Below are positions 55,787-64,000 of a stretch of DNA of 64,000 bases, one piece after another. The translations under genes and the position numbers were made by a program. Every line of letters starts with the position of its first letter. The first letter of the stretch is position 1. The stretch comes from Helicobacter vulpis (GTDB lineage Bacteria; Campylobacterota; Campylobacteria; Campylobacterales; Helicobacteraceae): the NCBI RefSeq assembly GCF_003660395.1, contig NZ_QXQT01000006.1:1-64000 (forward strand). Direction: 5' to 3'. The notes below the pieces were generated by a model. It ran no database searches. It was not told where the DNA came from and was given only the letters and a program-made list of their open reading frames with translations.

Positions 55787-57031
55787 CTAGAAAAAAACGC
55801 GCCTGCCTTGAATGTAAAGCGCGCGCGCTTTTTGGGCTTGGAGGATTCTTAAGAGAATGTCTAGGGGGGTGTGGGCTTTTTTAGCGCTAAAAAGCACCAA
55901 ATCCGCATCTTTGCCCTCTTGCAAAACCCCATTATTCAAACCCAAAGCCTTGCTAGCATGCGCGGTGCAAGCCAGCAATAAATCTTGCGCGTTGTGCTCT
56001 AAGGGGCCGGGTAAAGAAAAGAGGGCATGGCGCAATTCTTCTAAAAGATGGACATCCAAATTAGAGCTCTTCCCATCAGTGGCCAGGGCATAGGGTAAAG
56101 CCAAAGTGCGCAAACGCGCCACTTCTAATAAATGCCCGCTCAAGAGGCGATTAGACCTAGGGCAGGTGATGACATGGGTTTGTGTGGCGATTTGTTGGGC
56201 GTGCTTAAAATGCTCTGGGCGGGCAAACAGGGCGTGTACGAGCAATAGATGTTTGTGGGCAAACAAGTTTAAGAAGTCTACAACCCCCTCAAAACTGGGT
56301 GCAGGGTTTGCCACCCCCAAACTCTCTTGAAAAAAGCGCCCAAACCATCCCCTCCCGCTCTCCAGCCACTCCAATTCTGCATGCGATTCTAAAAAGTGCG
56401 TAGAAATGGGCGTGTGGGCATCTGCCCTCTCTAGCACCCGTTGGGCGAGCTCTTTATGCACCGAATAGGGGGAGTGGATGGCAATGGCCGGGGTGAATTT
56501 AGGACTCTTGTATTTTAAGCTCCGGGCGTGGCGCTCTTGGAAATCCTTAAAATTTTGCTCCAAAGCATGGGGAGCGCTCCCGATGAGTTCATCAAAAAAG
56601 ACCACTCTTAAAGCAGAATGCGCCAAAATCTCGCGCTCTAGCCCATAACTGCTAATCGCCCCCACACTGCCCACCCCGCTTTGCAACTGGGCACGGATGG
56701 CGTGGTGGATATGCCTTTTAGCGTTGTGAAACACCGCGTTTCTGTGCTGGATCACACTGCTTAGCCACGCTTCAAAACTGCCATAAGTGAAGGTGTCCTT
56801 GTGGCTAGAAAATTCAAAATGGATATGGGCGTTGATGAGTGCGGGCATGAGCAAACAATGTTTGTAAAACGCCACAGGCGCGCCCGGATACGCGCTTTTC
56901 AAATGCGCCAAAGGACCCACCTTGACAATCTGCCCTCCAAAGATCACCACCCCCCCATGTTCTAGGACATGAAAGGACGCATCGCATGTAACAAGCGTGC
57001 TCGCTGCGATGATCTCTGGGCTATCCTTCAT
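55787..57031 (-). CDS. Aminodeoxyfutalosine deaminase (amidohydrolase)
   Basis: A 414-residue amidohydrolase acting in the futalosine route of menaquinone synthesis, converting 6-amino-6-deoxyfutalosine to dehypoxanthine precursor by deamination. Motifs of the metal-dependent deaminase fold are HIHFEFSSHKDTFTYG, FTPAIAIHSPYSVHKE, STHFLESHAELEWLESGRGW and ALATDGKSSNLDVH. H. pylori HP0267 has this function. Campylobacterota rely on the futalosine pathway, absent from host and most gut flora. It overlaps pyrC by 4 nt. Confidence 0.88.
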   Translation of the reverse strand: MKDSPEIIAASTLVTCDASFHVLEHGGVVIFGGQIVKVGPLAHLKSAYPGAPVAFYKHCLLMPALINAHIHFEFSSHKDTFTYGSFEAWLSSVIQHRNAVFHNAKRHIHHAIRAQLQSGVGSVGAISSYGLEREILAHSALRVVFFDELIGSAPHALEQNFKDFQERHARSLKYKSPKFTPAIAIHSPYSVHKELAQRVLERADAHTPISTHFLESHAELEWLESGRGWFGRFFQESLGVANPAPSFEGVVDFLNLFAHKHLLLVHALFARPEHFKHAQQIATQTHVITCPRSNRLLSGHLLEVARLRTLALPYALATDGKSSNLDVHLLEELRHALFSLPGPLEHNAQDLLLACTAHASKALGLNNGVLQEGKDADLVLFSAKKAHTPLDILLRILQAQKARALYIQGRRVFF

Positions 57032-58287
57032 AAATACACCACCCCATCAGCGCGCATGATCCACTCCACACGCGCCTTTAAAACCTGCTGGTGGTAAATG
57101 CTCGCTGGGTTGTCTACTTGGCTTTTGCCCTTTAAATCCACCAGCATTAAGCGCGCTTCTTTGCCCACCTCCAAAGCGCCGCAATTGAGCCCCAAAAAGC
57201 GCGCGGGGTTGGTGGCGATGAGCTCTATTAATCGTTGCAAACTGATACACCCGCTTGCCACTAGGTGCGTATAAGCTAGAGGGAAAAAAGCCTCAATGCT
57301 CTGCATGCCAAAGGGCGCGTCTTCAAAAATATGCAGACTTAAAGGGTGGGTGTAGTGTAGGCTGGTGAGCATGTCAATTTCTTGAGCCAACAACGCGCGC
57401 AAATGCGCTTGTTTCTCCTTGTTTTTTAGGGGGGGGAGAATTTTGGTGCGTGGGTCGTAATGCTGGTAAATGCTCTCCTCTAAAATCAAATGGTGCAAGG
57501 GGGTTTGCACCCATAGGGGCGCGCCCAAAGCCCTTGTCGCGGTGATGATTTTAAAGGCATCCGGTTCTACCACACTATCTAAGAGTACATCTAGTTGGGT
57601 GTGCAAGGCTAACCCAGCGACCTTACCCACTTCTTTGACTTGAATGAGCGGGCTCACACTGGGCAATCCTAGGGCATACGCTAGGGGGGTTTGATCCATG
57701 ATCCCCATGCTAAAACGCCCCTCATAGCCCCGCACGCCACACACTAATTTCAAAGAGAGCATGCGCGCGTAATCCAGCACGGGTAAAAGCTTCTGCCCCT
57801 CTAAATTGTAAAGATACAGGCATGCCTGAATAGAGGCAGGAAGCATGGCGCGCAAAAGGGCGAGGTCTTGCAAGCGTTGATCGCTCCCTAAGGGGTGCAA
57901 GCAGATCACATCCCCACAGGCGATCGCTTCCCGGGCTGCGCCGTAATCTAGAGGGCTAAAAGCGGTGTCGCTATACTCTTGGGCAAATTCTAGGGGCTCC
58001 ATGTCCGCTTCTTTAAGAGAGTAGAGCGGGGCTAGAGGCACACCCATTAAAGAACCCACCCCCCCTTTATACGCCTGCGCTTTCAAATGCGCATAGGTGG
58101 GTCTGTTTAAATTGTGCAAAAACACCCCTAAATCTATAGCGCTGGGCAATAATGTTTTGAACTCACAATCCAACACTTCTTCATGGGCATGGGGTTTCAA
58201 AGACGCGCCTATTTCTGCAACCAAGCCCTTTAGCACACGTACGCACACACAAGCCCCCCCCGCTAACCTAGCATTTTTCAAGAACAC
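57028..58287 (-). CDS. pyrC: Dihydroorotase-like amidohydrolase PyrC
   Basis: A 419-residue amidohydrolase. It sits in the H. pylori HP0266 place and looks like the short, catalytically doubtful PyrX/PyrC group: the canonical N-terminal DxHxH of dihydroorotase is not obvious (LPSAIDLGVFLHNLN instead), while the C-terminal LGLNCGALEVGKEARLMLVD fits. It may be a non-catalytic partner of aspartate carbamoyltransferase or have lost activity. Pathway: pyrimidine synthesis. Overlaps the deaminase gene. Confidence 0.7.
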   Translation of the reverse strand: MFLKNARLAGGACVCVRVLKGLVAEIGASLKPHAHEEVLDCEFKTLLPSAIDLGVFLHNLNRPTYAHLKAQAYKGGVGSLMGVPLAPLYSLKEADMEPLEFAQEYSDTAFSPLDYGAAREAIACGDVICLHPLGSDQRLQDLALLRAMLPASIQACLYLYNLEGQKLLPVLDYARMLSLKLVCGVRGYEGRFSMGIMDQTPLAYALGLPSVSPLIQVKEVGKVAGLALHTQLDVLLDSVVEPDAFKIITATRALGAPLWVQTPLHHLILEESIYQHYDPRTKILPPLKNKEKQAHLRALLAQEIDMLTSLHYTHPLSLHIFEDAPFGMQSIEAFFPLAYTHLVASGCISLQRLIELIATNPARFLGLNCGALEVGKEARLMLVDLKGKSQVDNPASIYHQQVLKARVEWIMRADGVVYL

Positions 58288-58296
58288 ACAGCATCC

Positions 58297-59022
58297 TTAA
58301 CTCAACCACGCGCTCAGCGATTCGATCTTGCCACTCATAATTAAAACACCCATGAGCAATAAAATTGCCCCCGCGCCCATCTCAATGGCGCGCATGTGGC
58401 GTTTAACACTTTTGAGCAAATTTAATGCCTTATCCAACGCGAAAGCCACAAGCAGCCACGGAAGCCCAAACCCGGCAATAAACACCCCCAAAAGCGTTAA
58501 GCCATAAACCTGTTCGCTCCCACTCAAAAGCACAATGCTAGTAAAGATAGGTCCAATACAAGGAGTCCAACCCAAAGCAAAACCCATGCCTAGCACGACG
58601 GGCAGAAGATAGCGCAAAAAGGCGTTTTCAGACGCGATATTGAAATGAAGCCCCTTAGAACGATAGAGAAAATTCCAACGCAAAATCCCTAAGAAATGCA
58701 AGCCAAAGAGCATCACCACCCCCCCAGCCACCACGCGCACCCATATATTCCCAAAAAAATTATGCAGAATGCGCGCCATAGACGCGCCTAAGAGCCAAAA
58801 GACGATCCCAAAACCTAGCACAAACAACCCCGCTTTGAGCAACACGCTAAAGCGATTGGCGCGCGCGCTCTTGATCTCTTCTAGGGAGGTTTGGCTGATG
58901 TAAGAAAGATAGGCGGGAATGAGGGGCAGAACGCAAGGGCTCAAGAACGCTAAAAGACCGGCTAAAAAAGAGGCGATCAAGGGGGTTTGATCAAAAACAG
59001 ACAAGAGGGTATCCTCTAGCAT
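58297..59022 (-). CDS. ccdA: Thiol-disulfide transporter CcdA (cytochrome c biogenesis)
   Basis: A 241-residue inner membrane protein with six transmembrane helices. The redox Cys pairs are in FLSPCVLPLIPAYLS and FALGWTPCIGPIFT, which shuttle electrons to periplasmic thioredoxins for cytochrome c maturation. It corresponds to H. pylori HP0265. It is divergent from rhpA and starts the minus-strand block with pyrC. Confidence 0.93.
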   Translation of the reverse strand: MLEDTLLSVFDQTPLIASFLAGLLAFLSPCVLPLIPAYLSYISQTSLEEIKSARANRFSVLLKAGLFVLGFGIVFWLLGASMARILHNFFGNIWVRVVAGGVVMLFGLHFLGILRWNFLYRSKGLHFNIASENAFLRYLLPVVLGMGFALGWTPCIGPIFTSIVLLSGSEQVYGLTLLGVFIAGFGLPWLLVAFALDKALNLLKSVKRHMRAIEMGAGAILLLMGVLIMSGKIESLSAWLS

Positions 59023-59045
59023 GGGCGATCCTAAGATTTTTCTGA

Positions 59046-59051
59046 TATAAT
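59046..59051 (+). promoter_or_regulatory. -10 element upstream of rhpA
   Basis: TGATATAAT extended -10 in the 90-nt gap between divergent ccdA and rhpA, leaving a 5' leader of about 55 nt. Confidence 0.55.
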
Positions 59052-59112
59052 AGCGTGAATTGCTTTAGGATTATCCCCAATTCAACCCCAGTGAAAAGGT
59101 TACCTAATATCC

Positions 59113-60522
59113 ATGCCAACACAGAGCGTAGAAAATTCTAGCATACCAGAAAGCCCTTCTGTGAGTTTTAAAGATTTGGGCTTGCACCCTAAGATTTTAA
59201 AATCCATCGCCGATGCGGGCTTTGTGCAACCTAGCCCCATTCAAGAAAAAGCTATTCCGGTGATTTTGCAAGGCAAAGATGTGATCGCCCAAGCCCAAAC
59301 GGGCACGGGTAAAACCGCCGCTTTCGCGCTGCCCATCATCCACAATCTCAAAAATGACCAAAGTGTAGAAGCGCTCATCATCACCCCCACGCGCGAATTG
59401 GCGATGCAAATTAGCGATGAAATTTTCCGCTTGGGCAAGAATTCGCGCACCCGTACCATTTGCGTTTATGGGGGGCAGAGTATCCGCAAGCAATGCGAGC
59501 TTTTAGAGAGAAAACCCCAAGTGATGATCGCCACTCCCGGGCGACTCTTGGATCATCTCAAACACAAGCGCTTGAAGAACTTTGCCCCTAAAGTGGTTGT
59601 GCTAGATGAAAGCGATGAAATGCTAGACATGGGCTTTTTAGACGATATTGAAGAAATCTTTGACTATCTGCCCCAAGAGGCGCAGATCTTGCTCTTTTCA
59701 GCCACCATGCCCCCCCCCATTAAAGAGCTTGCGACTAAAATTTTGCAAGACCCTGCCTTTATCCACATCGCGCCCAGCCATGTAACCAATACCGACATCT
59801 CACAACGCTTCTATGTGATCAACGAACACGAACGCAACGAGGCGATCATGCGCTTGCTCGATAAGGAAAACCACCACAAGAGCATTATTTTTATGCGCAT
59901 GAAGCGCGAAGTGGACGAATTGCACCAGTTTTTAGTGGAGAGGGGTTATAAGACCACACCCCTACATGGGGATATGGAACAGCGCGCGCGCCAAGAATCC
60001 ATCAAAGCCTTTAAATCCAAACGCGCTGATGTACTGGTGGCGACCGATGTAGCCAGCCGCGGGTTAGACATTAGCGATGTCAGCCATGTTTTTAACTACC
60101 ATTTGCCCTTGAACACGGAGAGTTATATCCATCGTATCGGGCGCACCGGGCGCGCGGGCAAAAAGGGCATTGCCATCACTTTAGTAACCCCCCTAGAATA
60201 CAAAGAGCTCTTGCGCATGCAAAAAGAGATCGGCTCTAGCATTGAGTTGTATGAAATTCCTAACATGGATGAGGATCGCCTTGTACGCGCGCTCTCCAAA
60301 GTGGAGGTGGATGAAGAAGTGGTGAGTTTGTATGAGCGACTCATGGAGCAATTTGAGAGCGCTCAACTCACCTTAAAACTCTTGAGTTTGCAATTCAAAA
60401 GCCAAAAAATCTCTTTGGATTCACAGGCTTTAGAGCGGACCCCCCCTAAAAAACCCTATAAAAGCTCTAGAGCCCCTTCTAAAACCCCTAAACACCCACG
60501 ACAGGGTTACAGACAAAGGTAA
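59113..60522 (+). CDS. rhpA: DEAD-box RNA helicase RhpA
   Basis: A 469-residue ATP-dependent RNA helicase, the sole DEAD-box helicase of H. pylori (HP0247), which works with RNase J in RNA decay and in cold adaptation. It has the Q motif (FVQPSPIQEKAIP), Walker A AQTGTGKT, PTRELAM, TPGRLLD, SATMPP, ATDVASRGLD and HRIGRTGRAG. Motif II reads DESD in VVLDESDEMLDMG instead of DEAD. The C-terminal tail is Lys/Pro/Arg-rich (PPKKPYKSSRAPSKTPK). Confidence 0.95.
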   Translation: MPTQSVENSSIPESPSVSFKDLGLHPKILKSIADAGFVQPSPIQEKAIPVILQGKDVIAQAQTGTGKTAAFALPIIHNLKNDQSVEALIITPTRELAMQISDEIFRLGKNSRTRTICVYGGQSIRKQCELLERKPQVMIATPGRLLDHLKHKRLKNFAPKVVVLDESDEMLDMGFLDDIEEIFDYLPQEAQILLFSATMPPPIKELATKILQDPAFIHIAPSHVTNTDISQRFYVINEHERNEAIMRLLDKENHHKSIIFMRMKREVDELHQFLVERGYKTTPLHGDMEQRARQESIKAFKSKRADVLVATDVASRGLDISDVSHVFNYHLPLNTESYIHRIGRTGRAGKKGIAITLVTPLEYKELLRMQKEIGSSIELYEIPNMDEDRLVRALSKVEVDEEVVSLYERLMEQFESAQLTLKLLSLQFKSQKISLDSQALERTPPKKPYKSSRAPSKTPKHPRQGYRQR

Positions 60523-60570
60523 CAGAATGGATACACTCTCTATTTTAAGCCTGAGCGCGCAAGGATAGCC

Positions 60571-61674
60571 ATGCCCATTGATCTCAACGAGCATCTCAAA
60601 AACAAACAATCCAACCCCCGCCCAGAAGCCCCCAAGAACTCCGATCAACCCAACAAGACCCCCCCTTTTAAACCCACTCTCCCCCCTAATTTTTTACAAT
60701 CTAAAAAATTTACCGGCTTTGTTATCATTTTGATCGTGTTGGTGTTGTTGATCTTGGCAAAGCCTTTTATGGTGATCCAATCCGGGGAGATTGGGATCAA
60801 AGTTACCGCCGGGAAATACGATCCCCTACCCTTGCAACCGGGCATTCACTTTTTCATCCCCATCGTGCAGGATATTTTGGTGATCGACACGCGGGTGCGC
60901 ACCATCAATTTCTCCCGCACTGAAGACATGGGCATTGTGGGCAAGAATCAGGGTATTTTTAGAAACGATGCGATCAATGTGATGGACTCTAGGGGCTTGA
61001 CGGTCTCTATTGAGCTCACCGTGCAATACCGCTTGAACGCCCAAACCACCCCCCAAACCATCGCCACTTATGGTTTGAGTTGGGAGCAAAAGATCATCAA
61101 CCCGGTGGTGCGCGATGTGGTGCGCTCGGTGGTGGGGCGTTACCCGGCAGAGGATTTGCCCATCAAGCGCAATGAGATCGCCGCGCTCATCAACACCGAT
61201 ATCAATAAAGAAGTGTCTAAACTCCCCAACGCCCCCGTGCATTTGAGCTCGATTCAATTGCGCGAGATTGTTCTACCCCCCAAGATTAAAGAGCAGATCG
61301 AAAAGGTACAGATCGCCCGCCAAGAATCCGAGCGGGTGAAATACGAGGTGGAGCGCGCCAAGCAAGAAGCCCAAAAGCTCGCCGCGTTAGCCAAGGGGGA
61401 GGCGGATGCGAATCGCATTAAAGCCCAAGGGGTGGCGGATGCGATTGTGATTGAAGCCAAAGCCAAATCTGCAGCCAATCTGAGCATCGCCCAAAGCCTT
61501 ACGGATAAATTATTGAGCTTGCGCCAGATTGAAGTACAGGGGCAATTCAACGAAGCGCTTAAAGCCAACCAAAATGCCCAAATCTTACTCACCCCCGGGG
61601 GGGCTGTGCCCAATATTTGGCTGGATACCAAGAGCAAGCCCAAAGCCCTAGCCACACAAGGGGCGCATAAATAA
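60571..61674 (+). CDS. SPFH/band 7 (prohibitin-like) membrane protein
   Basis: A 367-residue protein with a Pro/Asn-rich cytoplasmic N-terminus, one transmembrane helix (about 48-68), an SPFH domain (PGIHFFIPIVQDILVIDTRV, LTVSIELTVQYRLNAQTT) and a long Ala/Glu/Lys coiled coil (RVKYEVERAKQEAQKLAALA). SPFH proteins form large cages on membranes and affect FtsH-type proteolysis and lipid microdomains. H. pylori HP0248 is at the same place after rhpA. Confidence 0.88.
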   Translation: MPIDLNEHLKNKQSNPRPEAPKNSDQPNKTPPFKPTLPPNFLQSKKFTGFVIILIVLVLLILAKPFMVIQSGEIGIKVTAGKYDPLPLQPGIHFFIPIVQDILVIDTRVRTINFSRTEDMGIVGKNQGIFRNDAINVMDSRGLTVSIELTVQYRLNAQTTPQTIATYGLSWEQKIINPVVRDVVRSVVGRYPAEDLPIKRNEIAALINTDINKEVSKLPNAPVHLSSIQLREIVLPPKIKEQIEKVQIARQESERVKYEVERAKQEAQKLAALAKGEADANRIKAQGVADAIVIEAKAKSAANLSIAQSLTDKLLSLRQIEVQGQFNEALKANQNAQILLTPGGAVPNIWLDTKSKPKALATQGAHK

Positions 61675-61676
61675 CA

Positions 61677-62204
61677 ATGAATCCCATTTTTCAGCATATT
61701 TTAGAAACGCTCCAAGCCTTTTGGACGCAGACTAGCCCCCTAGCCCTATGGATATTTGGAGGGCATTATTTTTTCTTTTTATGCTTTTTCTCTATGGGGC
61801 TTGTCTTTAGAGGAGTGGTTTCTGCGCTATGCTATGTACTCTCCTTTGTGGTGCTTTTTGGCGCGCCCTTTGGGGTGCGCTACGCCACAGAAGAGCAACT
61901 TCTCAAGATTCAAACCACCATCGAGCACGCCGCTGCGCTTGTGTACACAAATGCCTTTGTCGCACAGGTCAAGATTAAGAATGAGGGGAGATTGACGATC
62001 CAACGATGCGTCTTACGCCTAGATGTGCTCAACCCCTTTCATAACAAAGTTCAAGAGATTCTCTCTCATTGGCTCTTTGCTAAAACCTACATCAAAACCT
62101 TCAATGCCTCCCTAGCGCGCCAGCAAGAACACACCTTTAATTGGAGCATTGACAATTACCCCTACCGCAAAAACCCCTTCAAGCTTTCGGCTAATTGTTA
62201 TTGA
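61677..62204 (+). CDS. DUF2393 membrane protein
   Basis: A 175-residue protein with two adjacent transmembrane helices near the N-terminus (about 30-50 and 55-75) and a soluble domain (RYATEEQLLKIQTTIEHAAA, LTIQRCVLRLDVLNPFHNKV). It follows the SPFH gene by 2 nt, in the place of H. pylori HP0249, and is probably co-transcribed with it. Function unknown. Confidence 0.75.
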   Translation: MNPIFQHILETLQAFWTQTSPLALWIFGGHYFFFLCFFSMGLVFRGVVSALCYVLSFVVLFGAPFGVRYATEEQLLKIQTTIEHAAALVYTNAFVAQVKIKNEGRLTIQRCVLRLDVLNPFHNKVQEILSHWLFAKTYIKTFNASLARQQEHTFNWSIDNYPYRKNPFKLSANCY

Positions 62205-62223
62205 TGTGCGTCTTAAAATACGC

Positions 62224-62229
62224 TACAAT
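62224..62229 (+). promoter_or_regulatory. -10 element upstream of the first LPP20-like gene
   Basis: TACAAT after ACGC, 26 nt before the start codon, with AAGGAAA as ribosome binding site. The same TACAAT form is found upstream of fldA. Confidence 0.5.
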
Positions 62230-62254
62230 CCCTCATCAAACTTAAAGGAAAATC

Positions 62255-62827
62255 ATGTCTAGGCGTATCGCTTTAACGCTAATAGGCGCGCTCATGCTAG
62301 GGGCGTGCACCTCCACTCCTAAAAAACAGGCCTTTTTGCAGAACATGCCTGCTTGGATGATCCAAGATCAAAGCGCGCATATCACTCAAGGGATTGATAG
62401 CTCGCATGTGATCAATGGGCAGGTGGAGCGCTCTGAGGGCATCGCTAGAGAACGCGCGCGCTTTCGCGTGGCGATCCACATCGCCAATAGAATCAAAGAT
62501 ACTTTTACCACTACCCAAAATGCCAAACAGAAACCCTATGATGATGATGTTTTTAAGCAGGTGATTCAGGCCATTGCGACCAGTTTGGATAAAGAGGTGC
62601 AATTAGGAGAGTATATTAACCCCAATAATCATGAGGTGTTCATGCTTGTAGGGGTCAATAGTTATAGTGCTGAGCGTTTGGAAAAGGGGCTACTAGGGAT
62701 CAACACTCTAGATACAGAAACAGTCAAACAGATCATGCTAGGGGTTAAGAAAATCTTTGATGAGGTGGCATTGGAAAATGATGCACAAACCCATCACGAT
62801 TTCACAAAGGAGCGCGGAGGGCGCTAG
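62255..62827 (+). CDS. LPP20-like lipoprotein, copy 1
   Basis: A 190-residue lipoprotein. Lipobox LGAC (Cys18), then the LPP20 pattern: MPAWMIQDQ (substituting for APDWV), AREGIARERARFRVAIHIAN (the repeat-like Ala-Arg segment), SLDKEVQLGEYINPNNHEVF and FMLVGV. H. pylori Lpp20 (HP1456) is an outer-membrane, flagellar-sheath-associated lipoprotein. A near copy lies 0.6 kb downstream, separated only by fldA. Confidence 0.85.
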   Translation: MSRRIALTLIGALMLGACTSTPKKQAFLQNMPAWMIQDQSAHITQGIDSSHVINGQVERSEGIARERARFRVAIHIANRIKDTFTTTQNAKQKPYDDDVFKQVIQAIATSLDKEVQLGEYINPNNHEVFMLVGVNSYSAERLEKGLLGINTLDTETVKQIMLGVKKIFDEVALENDAQTHHDFTKERGGR

Positions 62828-62857
62828 GCGGGGCTTGATATTTTCGTTAAACTTGGC

Positions 62858-62863
62858 TACAAT
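62858..62863 (+). promoter_or_regulatory. -10 element upstream of fldA
   Basis: GGCTACAATG 41 nt before fldA, whose ribosome binding site is AAAGGAT. Copy 2 of the lipoprotein has no separate promoter within 12 nt and would be read from here. Confidence 0.5.
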
Positions 62864-62903
62864 GAATACAGCACTCGATGCTAAATTTTGTTAAAGGATA
62901 TGT

Positions 62904-63395
62904 ATGGCAGTTGGGATTTTTTATGGCACAGACAGCGGGAATTCTGAAACGATTAGCAATAAGCTTTCTGAGAAATTGGGCGGAGCTAAAGTATTTGATG
63001 TGGCTAAAGCTTCTAAAGCAGATTTTGACAGCTTTAGCTCAGTGGTTTTGGTTGCTCCTACAGCGGGGGCCGGGGATCTACAAAGCGATTGGGAAGATTT
63101 TTTAGGCACTCTGAGCGAGGCAGATTTTGCCAATAAAACTGTCGCGCTAGTAGGGCTTGGCGATCAAGACACCTATTCTGAAACCTTTGCAGAAGGGATT
63201 TTCCATCTCTATGAAAAAGCCAAAGCAGGTAAAGTTGTGGGTTTCACTTCTACAGATGGCTACACCTTTGAATCGTCTAAATCTGTAGAGGGGGGCAAGT
63301 TTGTGGGGCTCGTTTTAGATGAGGACAATCAGGACGACTTGACGGATGCGCGCATCGATGCATGGGTCAATGAAGTTAAGGGTTCTCTAGCGTAG
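62904..63395 (+). CDS. fldA: Flavodoxin FldA
   Basis: A 163-residue FMN protein and the electron acceptor of pyruvate:flavodoxin oxidoreductase in Helicobacter, essential in H. pylori. The phosphate-binding loop is [33 protein letters not shown] and [16 protein letters not shown] flank the isoalloxazine. The Tyr/Trp stacking pair is not fully visible, as in H. pylori flavodoxin, which has Ala in one place. It is located between two copies of a lipoprotein gene. Confidence 0.95.
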   Translation: MAVGIFYGTDSGNSETISNKLSEKLGGAKVFDVAKASKADFDSFSSVVLVAPTAGAGDLQSDWEDFLGTLSEADFANKTVALVGLGDQDTYSETFAEGIFHLYEKAKAGKVVGFTSTDGYTFESSKSVEGGKFVGLVLDEDNQDDLTDARIDAWVNEVKGSLA

Positions 63396-63407
63396 GGGCA
63401 GATTGCC

Positions 63408-63962
63408 ATGACTTGGAAGACCACAACTTTGGTACTTGCAGGGGTGTTTGGGTTGGGGGCGTGCGCGCCCAAACAGCAAAAACAGGTCTTCTTGCAGAAC
63501 ATGCCCATGTGGATGGTCCAAGACCGCAGCATGTATGTTACCCAGGGGATCGATAGTTCGCATGTGATCAGTGGGCAGGTGGAACGCTCTGAGAGAATTG
63601 CCAGAGAACGCGCGCGCTTTCGCGTGGCGGTGCATATTGCTGATAAAATCAAGGGGATTTATACCGCCGCCCAAAACGCGGAAAAAAAACCTTTTGATAG
63701 CGAGATTTTTAAAATGATCACCCAGGCCATTGCGGCAAGTTTGGATAAAGAGGTGCAGTTGGGCGAGTATATCAACCCCAATAACCACGAAGTGTTCATG
63801 CTTGTGCGTGTTAGCGACTACAACCCGGCGCGTTTGAAGCAGTTGCTTGCTAACATTGAGGTCCTAGATGACAAAACAATCCAACAGATCGTACGTGGCG
63901 TAAGCAAGGTCTTTGAAGAAGCTATTGACTATGACGATGTGCAAGTACCCAAGAGCATGTAA
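63408..63962 (+). CDS. LPP20-like lipoprotein, copy 2
   Basis: A 184-residue paralogue of the lipoprotein at 62255. The lipobox is LGAC (Cys19). Shared blocks are QGIDSSHVI.GQVERSE, ERARFRVAVHIADKIK and SLDKEVQLGEYINPNNHEVF; the differences lie at the signal and last 30 residues. It starts 12 nt after fldA and is probably co-transcribed. It is followed by a G/C-rich palindrome. Confidence 0.85.
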   Translation: MTWKTTTLVLAGVFGLGACAPKQQKQVFLQNMPMWMVQDRSMYVTQGIDSSHVISGQVERSERIARERARFRVAVHIADKIKGIYTAAQNAEKKPFDSEIFKMITQAIAASLDKEVQLGEYINPNNHEVFMLVRVSDYNPARLKQLLANIEVLDDKTIQQIVRGVSKVFEEAIDYDDVQVPKSM

Positions 63963-63969
63963 GGTTAAC

Positions 63970-63985
63970 CCCCCGCATGCGGGGG
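63970..63985 (+). terminator. Perfect palindrome after copy 2, possible terminator
   Basis: CCCCCGCATGCGGGGG, 16 nt, 8 nt after the stop codon. It folds into a short strong hairpin, but no T run follows, so termination may be weak or Rho-assisted; a protein-binding site is an alternative. Confidence 0.4.
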
Positions 63986-64000
63986 CCTTAGGGCTTAATC

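Overview
The window looks like chromosomal DNA of a gastric Helicobacter other than H. pylori, of the H. felis / H. heilmannii type. The family-specific evidence is an HpaA-like lipoprotein, Hop- and Hof-type outer membrane proteins, two LPP20-like lipoproteins, the RhpA helicase, an H. pylori HP0268-like small protein and a futalosine-pathway deaminase. Gene order repeats many H. pylori blocks (HP0791-0795, HP1030-1038, HP1377-1380, HP0814-0817, HP0265-0274, HP0247-0249), but they are joined in a different order. Base composition is richer in G+C than H. pylori, with very frequent GCGCGC. No tRNA, rRNA, CRISPR array or intact insertion sequence was seen. Species assignment is inference.

Region 1-4.2 kb is a scar of accessory DNA: a frameshifted phage-type polyvalent protein, a decayed DNA methyltransferase and restriction endonuclease pair, a truncated Ycf46-like AAA protein, a broken gene interrupted by a 17-base G/C tract, and a SIR2-like N-terminal fragment. 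It ends in an AT-rich gap beside dnaA, a candidate but unproven origin. Region 4.2-11.5 kb (minus) is a tight tig-clpP-def-comM-cadA-dnaA cluster of protein quality control, competence, metal export and replication initiation.

Region 11.6-26.4 kb (plus) holds fliI, nifS-nifU (Fe-S assembly), an HpaA-like lipoprotein, a chemoreceptor, aroQ-pepP-folK and the flagellar run flhF-flhG-(small membrane protein)-fliA-fliM-fliY, then a Hop-like porin. Region 26.4-32.9 kb (minus) holds a frameshifted NYN nuclease gene, dnaJ, lctP, a thiE/tenI-like gene, atpB, proC and fliW. Region 33-41.8 kb (plus) holds bamD-lon-tyrA-fliQ, a decayed gene, murB, a metallo-beta-lactamase-fold hydrolase, thiF/moeB, motA-motB and a small secreted protein. 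Flagellar genes recur in several blocks (fliI, flhF to fliY, fliW, fliQ, motAB).

Region 41.8-49 kb has selB, a Hof-type outer membrane protein, gltX, a PolB-like exonuclease, a Sel1-repeat lipoprotein and a sugar-nucleotide oxidoreductase. Region 49-59 kb (minus) runs ccdA-pyrC-aminodeoxyfutalosine deaminase-HP0268-like-miaB-acyltransferase-PilM/N/O-like-YkgJ-like and then a TPR protein with a TrpC-like barrel. Region 59-64 kb (plus) has rhpA, an SPFH protein, a DUF2393 protein and a flavodoxin gene placed between two copies of an LPP20-like lipoprotein gene.

The points most worth following are the mosaic island next to dnaA with its long G/C tract, the PilM/N/O-like module in an organism without type IV pili, selB (absent from H. 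pylori as far as I know), and the lipoprotein-fldA-lipoprotein duplication.
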